DNA from: Caenorhabditis elegans
Taxonomy: Eukaryota > Nematoda > Chromadorea > Rhabditida > Rhabditidae
DNA length: 64,000 nucleotides
Direction of reading: 5' to 3'
Assembly (NCBI RefSeq): GCF_000002985.6
Contig: NC_003279.8
Coordinates: forward strand, 1,984,001 to 2,048,000
The position numbers and the translations under genes are program-made. A model generated the notes under the pieces. That model saw only the letters and a program-made list of their open reading frames with translations. It searched no databases and was not told the origin of the DNA. Of the stretch, positions 1 to 10,700 are shown one piece after another (positions within the stretch are counted from its first letter, which is position 1; every line of letters begins with the position of its first letter).

Positions 1-240
1 TCAAGATTGTAATTTTTACCAAAAATTGCCCAATTTTTGCCACTTTTTTATAGTTTTTGATGGATTAAACTTAGATTTTCTGAATTCAGCATATATGAAT
101 TAACCGTTTTCAACAAATTTCGGCAGTTTTTATTTTTGCCCAATTTTTCAGCCATCGTTTGAAATTACTGGAAATTGAAAAAGAGCAATTTTTAGAGTTT
201 GGAGATCAATTTAGAGTCCTCTAGCTACAAAATAATCATT
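1..240 (+). repeat. AT-rich dispersed repeat, copy 1 (truncated by window edge)
   Basis: Contains blocks such as TTTTCTGAATTCAGCATATA that recur with the same neighbours at about 1680-2160 and 8905-9245. All three copies run in the same orientation. No coding signal seen; probably a degraded transposon-derived repeat. Confidence 0.6.
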
Positions 241-417
241 TTAGAAGAGTCCGTTGTAAAAAAAAGTCTAATTTTTTTTAATTCAGAAAAATTAAAACAT
301 TTTAATTTGTTAGGGCATGGGTTAATTAGTACACCAATAATTAGCAATATTATCCGATTTACAAGGGTTGTAGAAATTTGGGCTATTTTCGTGTGTAATT
401 TTGGGCCCATGATCCGA

Positions 418-594
418 GGGTACATCGAAATAGGGTACATCGAGCCATTTTTTTGTTCTTGGGGTACATTCGAGCAAAGGGTACAATCATTCTCAGGGTA
501 CATCCACCGGTTTGTTCAGAGGGTACATTCATGGGATTTTCATAGGGTACATCGGCACTATGTTCCAAGGGTACATCCAATTTTCAAGGGGTAC
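418..594 (+). repeat. Irregular array of nine GGGTAC(A) motifs
   Basis: GGGTAC occurs at 418, 433, 462, 479, 496, 521, 545, 569 and 589, with spacers of 15 to 29 bases that differ in sequence. The array gives short ORFs on both strands that are artefacts of the repeat. It is not CRISPR-like: the unit is 6-9 bases and the spacing is uneven. Confidence 0.7.
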
Positions 595-609
595 AACGGA
601 TTTTTATAA

Positions 610-1015
610 CTGAAATTTCTTAGAGTTGTGATTATCACAATTTTTTCGTTTTTAACTACCATATTGAAAAATTCGAATTAAGCCATAGTTTTGTTTCTTG
701 ATTTCGATTTTATGAATTATTAATCAAAAATCAAAGAGAAATTGGGTCGATTATCTATAGAGTAAAATTTTTTAACTTAAAAAAAAAACATTTTTTTGGA
801 AATTTTTTTTCTCTCTCTATTTTACAAAATCATTTATTTGGTGTTTCCACAACTTTGGACGTTCATATTGCTGTTTCCGCGCAGTTATGTGTTTTGCAAT
901 GTCTCTGGAACATTCCTTCCTTGTTACCTTCCTTGAACATTCCTTGTTACATAAAAATTATATCGAATTTTAATTAATGCCCCCGTTAGAAGAAAGAAGG
1001 AACATTTTAAACATG
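610..1015. other. Unannotated AT-rich intergenic DNA
   Basis: No convincing coding frame, RNA gene or repeat boundary is visible here. The segment 990-1015 is the left flank of the following hAT-like insertion. Confidence 0.4.
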
Positions 1016-1023
1016 GTGCATTG

Positions 1024-1442
1024 CAGGGGTGGGCGGCAAACGATTTTTTCCGTCAAATCGGCAAATCGGCAATTTGCCGATTTGCCGAAAATTTTTAGCA
1101 AATTGTGGTTTCGCACTTATTTTTTTGGAAATTTCAGAATTTCAATTTTAAATGGCAAAATTAAACTAATCCTATGAATGTTCCTACATCTATTTTGAAA
1201 AGTAAGCAAATTCTATGAAAATATCTAAAGTAAACGGGAAAAAATTCAAAAATGGAGAGTTTTAAGTGTTTCCGTCTGATAAAAAAACCCTCTAAACATT
1301 TTCGGCAAATCTGATATCCGTCAAATCGGCAAACCGGCAAATTGCCGGAATTAAAATTTTCCAGCAAATTGGCAAACCGGCGATTTGCGATTTGCCGAAT
1401 TTGTCGACAAATCAATTTGCCGAACGGGAATTGCCACCCCTG
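1024..1442. mobile_element. hAT-like non-autonomous element (family I) with 8-bp target duplication
   Basis: The ends are CAGGGGTGGGCGGC and, inverted, GCCACCCCTG. Flanks GTGCATTG (1016-1023) and GTGCATGG (1443-1450) differ at one position and fit an 8-bp target duplication, typical of hAT elements. The interior is two inverted GCC(G)AAATT-rich tracts around a unique core. A sequence near 2172-2204 equals the two flanks joined without the element. Confidence 0.75.
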
Positions 1443-1679
1443 GTGCATGGTGACCAAAATAACAAAGTGCGCCTCCAATTCGCCATTCTCTACGCGCAAA
1501 GTAAAACATTTTTTCAATAGCAAAGAATATATATTCTTAATTTAATTTCAAAATGCGCTGCCAATTAGCTGAGTCAATGCTAATTAGAAAAAGTCACAGC
1601 TAGGCATAATCTTAATTTTTGATATTAGCCTTGCTTGGGAGCTGAGGGAAAACACCTTTTTTATTTTTGCCCAATTTGT

Positions 1680-2160
1680 TTTTTTCAGCCATCTAATGAA
1701 TGTCCTTTTTTGGCAAAAAAATAAATTTTCTGAAAATGTTTGAAACTACTATATTCTTAAAAAGGGCAATTTTTTAAATGTTTTTGAGTTATTTTTGAGT
1801 CCTTTAACTCCAAAATTAACCATTTTAGAGGAGTTTAAAAACTGTGATTTTTTACCAAAAATTGCCCATTTTTGCCACTTTTTAATAGTTTTTGACGGGT
1901 TAAACCTAGATTTTCTGAATTCAGCATATATGAATTACCCGTTTTCAATAAATTTAGACAATTTTTTATTTTTGCCCGATTTTTCAGCCATCGTTTGAAA
2001 TTACTGGAGATTGAAAAATAGCAATTTTTAGAGTTTGGAGATCAATTTAGAGTCCTCGTCTTTTTTTTGGGCAAAAAAAATTCTTCTGAAAATGTTCGAA
2101 ACCACTATATTCTTAAAAATGGCAATTTTTATGAAAATTTTAATCGATTAGTAGTTCCTT
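1680..2160 (+). repeat. AT-rich dispersed repeat, copy 2
   Basis: Same order of blocks as at 1-240 and 8905-9245, including the AATTCAGCATATATGAATTA stretch and a repeated CCACTATATTCTTAAAAA block. Confidence 0.6.
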
Positions 2161-2163
2161 TAG

Positions 2164-2210
2164 CCCACAGGAAGAACATTTTAAACATGGTGCATCGTGA
2201 CCAAAATACT
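2164..2210 (+). other. Paralogous empty site of the 1024-1442 insertion
   Basis: It reads AACATTTTAAACATGGTGCA then TCGTGACCAAAATA. That is the left flank of the hAT-like element joined to its right flank with one copy of the 8-base target. Confidence 0.65.
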
Positions 2211-2649
2211 GGCTTGGCGGGGTCAATGTCCTGAGTTTGGAATCCGCTCTCACGCTGCTCGCCCACAGTTGCCTTGTAAAATTTCAAGTTGAAAATAGCT
2301 GAATTCCATAAATTTAAGTTTTTAACAAGAAAACGTTTTCAAGCAAAAAACAACGACACTCCGATCTTCCGCGTGTTGTTTAGCCTTAAGAGTTTACAGC
2401 GAATTCAAAAAAACAAATTTTCACTTCAAAAAAAAATTGTGTATTTTTTTTATTCCTCGAAAGTGTCTGTTCAAGTTTTTAAAAAATTATAAATTTAAAA
2501 TTTAAAGAATTTTGTTTATTTAGAATTGAAAAATTCGAAGAGCAAAAAAAAAGACATTCGAGAATAAATATAAAACACAAGGTTTGAGTGGGTATTCTTT
2601 TTTTTAATACCGGTTTTGCAGGAGAATTGAATTGAACGGATGATAAAAC

Positions 2650-2692
2650 TAGGCACACACACACACAAAAAACACACACAAAAATGCTCATT
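2650..2692 (+). repeat. CA microsatellite
   Basis: Two short CA runs separated by an A tract. Confidence 0.7.
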
Positions 2693-3019
2693 AAATGACA
2701 ATGAAAAAGAGCAAGAATTGAATGAGATTTTCGAAAAAAGAGAAATGGAACAGGGATGGATACACTACTACTATATAGAGATATAAAGACTATATATTGT
2801 ACATATATAATGGAAAGATTATTGGAGGGTGCAAATTTTTTGGCGGGAAAGCTGAGCAATTTTCGAGTGTATTTTCGCAAAGAAATTCGATAAATTTTCT
2901 GGGTAAAAATTTGAAAATTTCCAGAAAAATCAATTTTTTCAGTTATTTTTTTTAACTCAATAATATTTTGAGAAGTTTCTTTTTTTAAAGCGAGGTTTTC
3001 AACGCCTATTTGAAAAATC

Positions 3020-3522
3020 GAAGAATTTTTTTTTGGATTGCAAAAAAACATCACTTGGAATTTTCAAATATAACGTTGAAGATCCTAGATTTTTTAAAAA
3101 AAGAAATGCCAAGAGTTAGAAACAATAAAAAAAACATACAAATTTGAATCAAAAAATAAATTGAAATTTTCGAAAATTTTTTTGAAAACTGAAAATTTTG
3201 ATAATTTCCTGGAAAATCAAATGTTTGAAAGAAATACAAAAATATCGATTTTTCGAGTTATTTTTTTGTTGTATTTTCAAAGCGAGGCCTCGCTTTAAAA
3301 AAAATCGATATTTTAGTATTGCTCTCAAAATTTTTTTGATTTTCCAGGAAATTATCAAAATTTTTAGTTTTCAAAAAAATTGTCGAAATTTTCAATTTAT
3401 TTTTTGAATAGAATTTGTTTTTTTAAAAATTATTTCTAACTCTTGGCATTTCCTTTTTTAAAAATAGAGGAAAATCGATAATTCCAAGTGATTTTTTGCA
3501 ATCCAAAAAAAATTCTTCGAAA
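3020..3522. repeat. Imperfect palindrome of about 500 bp
   Basis: The arms mirror each other around AAGCGAGGCCTCGCTT near 3278-3297. TAATTTCCTGGAAAATCAAA in the left arm pairs with its complement near 3335, and the outer ends GATTGCAAAAAA / TTTTTTGCAATC also pair. A non-autonomous foldback element is likely. Confidence 0.65.
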
Positions 3523-3526
3523 AAAA

Positions 3527-3678
3527 TCGATAATTTTCAGTATGCAGTGAAATTCTTGGAAAAATCGATAATTTTCAGTATGCAGTGAAATTCTTGGAAA
3601 AATCGATAATTTTCAGTATGCAGTGAAATTCTTGGAAAAATCGATAATTTTCAGTATGCAGTGAAATTCAATGAATTT
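3527..3678 (+). repeat. 38-bp tandem repeat, four near-identical units
   Basis: Units start with TCGATAATTTTCAGTATGCA at 3527, 3565, 3603 and 3641; the last unit diverges after 30 bases. A related single unit lies near 8668-8715. Confidence 0.85.
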
Positions 3679-3907
3679 TTGGCGAAAAATATCGAATTTC
3701 GAGTGAATTTCCAGAATTATAAGTGATTTTTAGAAATTCATAAATTTTCGGTTAATTTTTCGGAAAAAATCAGAAATTTTTGAGAAAATAATTCAATAAT
3801 GTTCAATGTTTTTAAACATTTTTCCGAAAAAATTATTTTAATTTTCGTTATCCAGAAAATATTTTTGAATGCAAAAAATTGTACCGACACGACGGTTCCA
3901 GGATGCT

Positions 3908-4062
3908 TCATTGCGATTTGATCTACGTAGATCTACAAAAAATGCGGCAGAGTTCCCAACTGATTTCACATGGTTAAGAACGTGCTGACGTCACATTTTT
4001 TGAGCAAAAAATTCCCGCATTTTTTGTAGATCAAACCGTAATGGGACACTTAGACACCACGT
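3908..4062 (+). repeat. Family A palindromic MITE, copy 1
   Basis: Family A is about 190 bp. Full copies start CACGTGGTGTCAGAGTGTC and end GGCACCACGTG. Inside are two opposed GATCTACAAAAAATGCGG motifs and a TGACGTCACA core. This copy has a decayed left end. Confidence 0.75.
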
Positions 4063-4224
4063 GTACAGAGCAGCAATTTTTTTTTGCAAAACTTTTTTTC
4101 CGCGATTCCAGGAACCGTCCAGCTTGAAAATTTCTTGAAAATCTCGAAAAATGCTCAGTTTTCACGGGCGGGACGGGGCGGTCATCTTTGAGATGACGTG
4201 GTGGTGGTAGATTATTTGACAGAA

Positions 4225-4258
4225 AAAGGATAAATATATATATATATGTATATATAAA
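4225..4258 (+). repeat. TA microsatellite
   Basis: A run of alternating TA with two interruptions. Confidence 0.6.
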
Positions 4259-4520
4259 CTGGGGCGAAATGAGGAACCCGATCAGATCAGGGGGGCTGGC
4301 GGGGTAAAAAAAAGAAAGTAAAGCAGGGCATGTGTGATGAGATGTCAAAGGTTGGAAATGGGTGCAAGAATTTTACATGAAATTGGAATTTCAAAATTTT
4401 GTGCCGCGCGCGAGTTTCGATTTTCTTGAACTGCGGGGGCGTCAACGGAAATTTAGAAAAAAGTTATTAGGAAACGGGCGGAGGAGGAGGGTAAAACGAT
4501 GCACATATATATGTAGATTT

Positions 4521-4642
4521 CACGTGGTGGTGTCAGAGTGTCGGCTTGATCTACGTTGATCTACAAAAAAATTTTTGGACAAAAAATTGCCGCATTTTTT
4601 GTAGATCAAACCGTGATGGCTCGCAGAGCTCGCCACCACGTA
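4521..4642 (+). repeat. Family A MITE, copy 2 (internally deleted)
   Basis: Both CACGTGGTGGTG-type ends are present but the TGACGTCA core is missing, leaving 122 bp. Confidence 0.75.
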
Positions 4643-4722
4643 AGATTTGATTTCTAAAATAAGAGAAATAAGTCTAAATTTTCGCCTATTTAAAAAAAAA
4701 GTCTCTTTTTTCTCTGTGGGCT

Positions 4723-7700
4723 CTACAAATGATGAAGCCGAATGAGCTCAAGAACTGGTAACGGAAGATGCACATCTTCTGATGAAGTGGCACTGCGAAT
4801 AGTTAGCGAGTGTCCGATCATATATGTAAGGCAGGATATCCATTCGGTATGAACTTCTCCGATTTCCGAGTCTTCCGGTGATTCAGCGGGTTGTTGCTGC
4901 AACAAAAAAAAATCAAAAATCTATGTTTATTAGAGCGTACTTGCTTTTTTTTTATTAGAGCGCATCAGTCAATTTTTTTAGTCCCAGAAATTTCCGAAAA
5001 ATTCGGAAAATTCCATATTATAGGAACACAAAATTCTGAGAATGCGTATTATGCAACATTTTTGAAGCGCAAAATATCTCGAAGCGAAAACTACAGTAAT
5101 TCCTTTAATGACTACTGTGTCGATTTACGGGACCTTGATTAAAACATATCTTTTAATCGAGCCCGTAAATCGACACAAGCGCTACAGTAGTCATTTAAAG
5201 GGTTACTGTAGTTTTCGCTACGAGATATTTTCGGCAGAGTTCTTGGTTTGTAAACCACGCCTACATTCTGCTTTTTTAGCAAATTTTGTGGCGCAAATAT
5301 CCAAAGGAGCACAATATCCGAGACGTAAATTCGTGGAAATTTTTGAGCATTTTTTCTAAGGGTCACCACAACGACTGAGGAAAACGTTTCGGGAGACGCG
5401 AAAATTCGGGAATTTGTGGGCGGGGCTTGGAAAATCGCGAGTCACCACAAATTTCGGAGGATAACATTTTTGGAGACAAAAATTCCTGGAAATTTGTGAG
5501 GTTTTTCGGTGATTTTTCAAAAATGTCAATTTTTTTAGAGTCACCACAAACTCTGGGGAAACCAAAAATTTCCGGACATTTATGGGCGGGGCTTTGTTTT
5601 GCATACCCCGCCCACTCAAAAAGCTCGAATTCTGTGTCCACGCGGAAAATGGTTTCCCAAGATTTGTGACCAGTTTCGAGTCTCGTTCATAAAATGAGTC
5701 ACCACAAATTTCCGGAGACGCGAAAGTTCGGAAATTTGTGGGCGGGGCTTGGTTTCACAGTTTTCGACATTTTTTAAAGTTGTTTTTTTAATTTTTCGGC
5801 ATTTTTCAACATTTTTCTTCATTTTTCAACGTTTTTCGACATTTTGCGATCGAAAAAAATGTCGGAAAATGTCAAAAAATGTCGAAAAAATGTCAAAAAA
5901 ATGTCGAAAAATGCAAAGAATGCATACGTTTTTAAAAACATTTTTCTACATCACATTTGCTGGGTAATTTTTGGACTATTTTTCGGCGCTTTTTCAGGAT
6001 TTCCAACTTTCCGGAGGGTCTTTTCCTACCTGATTAACCAGAAAAATAATTCTATCAAACATTCTTCGAATCGTGCTTGCCGCCGGTGTCAGTGAGTCTG
6101 TCGGCGTCTGTGAAGCCGCTGAATTCGCAGAAATCTGAACTAATTTCGCAATTTGACTGCCGATTCCCGTGTTCAGAGTGGAGAAAATAATTGGATTAAG
6201 CACTCGAAGTATGAGCAGAGCACTTAAAGTCCTCTTTATCAAATGCTGTTCATGTTGTTCATCTCCAAATCGGCAACCAGCACACTCGGCGGCAATTGTC
6301 AAAAGCCGCGTGGCAAGTGGAATAGTGAGTAGCCGCTGATCTACAAAATTGACGAGAAGCTCAACGGCTCCTCCTCCACTGTCTAGATTCTGTTGTTTCA
6401 GAGATTGTGAGAATTGTGCATTTTCGAGAAGAAATTCGTCGAATGGAGTTTTGAATAAATGTCGGAGGCATTGAGTGATAATTCCAGTGGCAAGGGAATC
6501 TTTTCGAAAAACATCTTCAGCTGTTGAGGTTACCAGTATATCATTGATTATTCGTCTGTAAGAGAAATTTTCAGGAATTTTTTAGTATCATTGGAATTTT
6601 CTACATACTGATAATAGATTTTCTTCACGAGTTTCTGAAATTTCCTGATTTTTTTTCTGATATATTTTTAGGTTTCGCTGAATATTTTAAATTTATCTAA
6701 AGATTTTCTGGAATTTTTTTTTAATTTTTAAAGATTTTTCAGAACTTTCAGGGACTTTTTTTAAGGTTTTAATTTATCGGGCTTAAAAAATATTTTTTCT
6801 AAAATTTTCCAATAAAAATTTAAAAATTAAAAATAAATTTATCTAAATTTTTTTTGTTGTTGTAATTTTTAGAATTTTTCGAATTTTTCTGAGAAATTCT
6901 AAATTTTCGACAGAATTTTATGGAATTATTTAAGATTTTTCAGAATTTTTAGAGATAATTTTTAACGTTCTAATTTATTGGGTTAAAAAAAATCTTTCTC
7001 TCAAACGTTCGGAAATAATTTTACATTTTCTGTGATTTTCTAAAACTTTCCAAAAAATTGTCGAATTTTTTGGAACATTCTAGATAATTTTGATTTTTTT
7101 TATTCCTCAAATTGAATAAAATGATGAATAAAATAAATAAATAAATAAATAAATAAATGCAATGTTCTGTGTTTTCTGAAACATCTTGAATTTTTCTGAA
7201 ATATTACGGTCATAGGGAAAAAAATTCCGGAATTTTCAAAATTAGTTTATGAATTTTTTTTTTTGAAAAATATTCTAAATTTCCGGACTTAGCGAAATGT
7301 TTGTGCTACTTTATATATTGTTAGGATTAGCTGATTTTCGAAAATTTTCTATAACTTTCTAGTATTTTTTTAATATACTTTAAATTTATCTAAATATGTT
7401 TTTGTTGTAATTTTTGGTTTCGAATTTTCTGGTATTTTTGGAATTTTCCGAATTTTTCTGAGAAATTCTAAATTTTCGGCGATTTTCTAGAATTTTATGG
7501 AATTTTTAATGATTTTTCAGAATTTTTAGAGATAATTTTTAACGTTCTAATTTATTGGGTTTAAAAAAAATTCTAAAATTTTCGGAAATAATCTAAATTT
7601 TCTGTGATTTTCTAAAACTTTCCAAAAAATTTCCTAATTTTCAGTATTTTTTTCTAAAAATGCTCACCTTATAACTTGGCTCATAAATTGTGGATTAAGC

Positions 7701-10700
7701 GCATATAAATGTGAAATGCACGTATACATAAACTGTTTCAAGTGTGACGGAAGTACTTGTGATGGCCACGAGAGAATCGACGACGGGCATTCACTGCAAC
7801 AAAAATTTCATAAAATTAGCTAAGGTTTAGGCATTTTTTGCACATTTTTTGCACATTTTTAGCACATTTTTAGCATATTTTTTGCACATTTTTGCACATT
7901 TTTGCACACTTTTGCACATTTTTAGCACATTTTTAGCACATTTTTAGCACATTTTTAGCACATTTTTAGCATATTTTTTGCACATTTTTGTACATTTTTT
8001 TGCACATTTTTGCACATTTTTAGCATATTTTTTGCACATTTTTGCACATTTTTGCACATTTTTGCACATTTTTAGCACATTTTTAGCACATTTTTAGCAC
8101 ATTTTTAGCATATTTTTGCACATTTTTGTACATTTTTTTGCACATTTTTGCACATTTTTAGCATATTTTTTGCACATTTTTGCACATTTTTGCACATTTT
8201 TGCACATTTTTAGCACATTTTTAGCACATTTTTAGCACATTTTTAGCATATTTTTGCACATTTTTGTACATTTTTTTGCACATTTTTTTTCACATTTTTG
8301 CACATTTTTAGCATATTTTTTGCACATTTTTGCACATTTTTGCACATTTTTGCACATTTTTAGCACATTTTTAGCACATTTTTAGCACATTTTTAGCATA
8401 TTTTTGCACATTTTTGTACATTTTTTTGCACATTTTTTTTCACATTTTTGCACATTTTTTGCAAAATTTTTGCTTTCCATTTTTTGATTTCATCATTTTT
8501 GATGTCAAAATTAAATTTTGAATATATTTATTTCCAATAATCAAGTTAATTTTAATGGCAACATTTTAATATTTTCATTTAAAATTTTCGAAATTTGTTT
8601 TTTTTGTTTGATTATTTCTAACTCTTGGCATTTCTTTGTGATTTCTTGCAATCCAAAAAAAAATCTTCGAAAAAATCGGTAATTTTCCGTATGTAGTGAA
8701 ATTCTTGGAAAATCAATATTTAAATTACAACGAATTTTGAAAAAATCGAGTGGTTTTTTTTGCGATTGCAGTGAAATTCGATGAATTTTTGCGAAAAATA
8801 TCGAATTTTCCGTGTATTTCCAGAAAAATCACCACATTCATTTTTAATTCAAATTCGTATTTTTTAAATCTAAATTTTCATGTTAAAACTGCATTTTTTT
8901 AAATGTTTTTGAGTGAATTTCGAGTCTTCTCACTACAAAATTAATCATTTTAGAGGAGTTTCAAAATTGCGATTTTTTACCAAAATTGCCCATTTTTTCC
9001 ACTTTTAAATAGTTTTTGATGGGTTAAAGCTAGATTTTCTGAATTCAGCATATATGAATTACCCGTTTTCAACAAATTCAGAATTTCTTCATTTTTGCCC
9101 AATTTTTTTCTCAGTCATTTAATTTTACTGTCTTTTTTTAGGGCAAAAAAAATAATTTTTCTGAAAATGATCGAAACCACTATATTCTTAAACAAGGGCA
9201 ATTTTTTAATGTTTTTGAGCGAATTTTGAGTCCTCTAACTCCAAGTTCGAACAATTTCCAATTTATCGCGTCGAGACCCCCCCCCCCCCGTACCGTATCA
9301 TATCCAACAACGGTTTATATCGATCCAATGGTAGAACGGGACACCGATTTCTCTGTGCACGAAATACGAATCCAGTTGAATCGGCTTGTGATTGGCATAT
9401 ACTTTCATTATTCTCATTTAGACAAATTGTCACTGTCACACCGCACGGGCGTCCTCTCTTTCCAATTGATGAGTGACTATTCATTGATAGTTGAATATTT
9501 GTACTGCACGTTGGAATACATCTGCAAAAAAATCAACCGAATATCATAATAAAACATTCCCGAAATTTTTTGGATATATTTTTTTTAAATTTTCCAGTCA
9601 AAGTTTTGGTAAATTACCACAAACATTTTTGAAAATAATGAGCTTTTAAAGGTGGTGTAGTCGAATTTTTTATTGCCATATTAGACTCAAAATTGTCTGA
9701 AAACACCGAATTTCATAATGAAACTTCTTGAAAACTTCTCAAAAAACAGTTATGACGGCTCAAAAAATGGCCTAAAATTAGTTAAAATTCGAAATTTGAC
9801 CGACTTGTCAAGCGGCTGGAAATTACCTTTTTCTGAAATTACCGTCAAATTTTGAGTATACAAGTCAATTATCTTGCGTTTTCAACTAGATTCAGGTATT
9901 TTAAAGTCGATGGACGGCGAGATTTTTGTATTTTTTTCAGCAAATCTCGCCGTCCATCGACTTTAAAATACCTAAATCTAATTGGAAACGCAAGGTAATT
10001 ATATTGTATACTCAAAATGTTACGGTAATTTCAAAAAAAAGCTAGTCTCCAGCCGCTTGACAAGTCGGTCAAATTTCAAATTTTCACTAATTTTAGGCCA
10101 TTTTTTGAGCCGTCATAACTTTTTTTTTGAGAAGTTTTCAAAAAGTTTCATTATGAAATTCGGTGTTTTCAGACAATTTTGAATCTACCGTATATCCTCT
10201 ATTAGTAAGGCGTGCAAAACTAATTTTCGAGCATTTCTTTTTCTTTTTTTTTCCATTAATTTATGGCATGATATCATCTATTTCAATAACAACGTATGAA
10301 CCAAAATGAACGAATTTTACGACTGATACGCAAAAATTGTCCGAGTTGTACTCATATTTTGCCAATTTTGACTTGTTATACCAAGTCTGTAAGAATTTTC
10401 CTGATTTGTAAAACGATTTTATTTTGCAAATTTTGAATTCCTGAAAATAGGAAACAAATGAAGGGGTGCAAAACTAATAGAGAATATACGGTAATAACGC
10501 AATAAAAAATTCTACTACACCACCTTTAATGAAACCAAGAGTAGTTTAGCATGTTCCGACCCTTACATTATTTTAATACGAATAATTAAAATAAAATAAA
10601 AGTATTAAAAATGTAAAAAAAATTTTGGTCGATTTCCAAAATTAAGAGTGGCAAAAACTGAGTAATTGCCACTTTTTGACAGTAAATAGAAAATTTTCAA

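Noticed and set aside
418..594. CRISPR-like array
   Set aside because: The repeat is only 6-9 bases with uneven spacing, and the DNA is nematode nuclear sequence.
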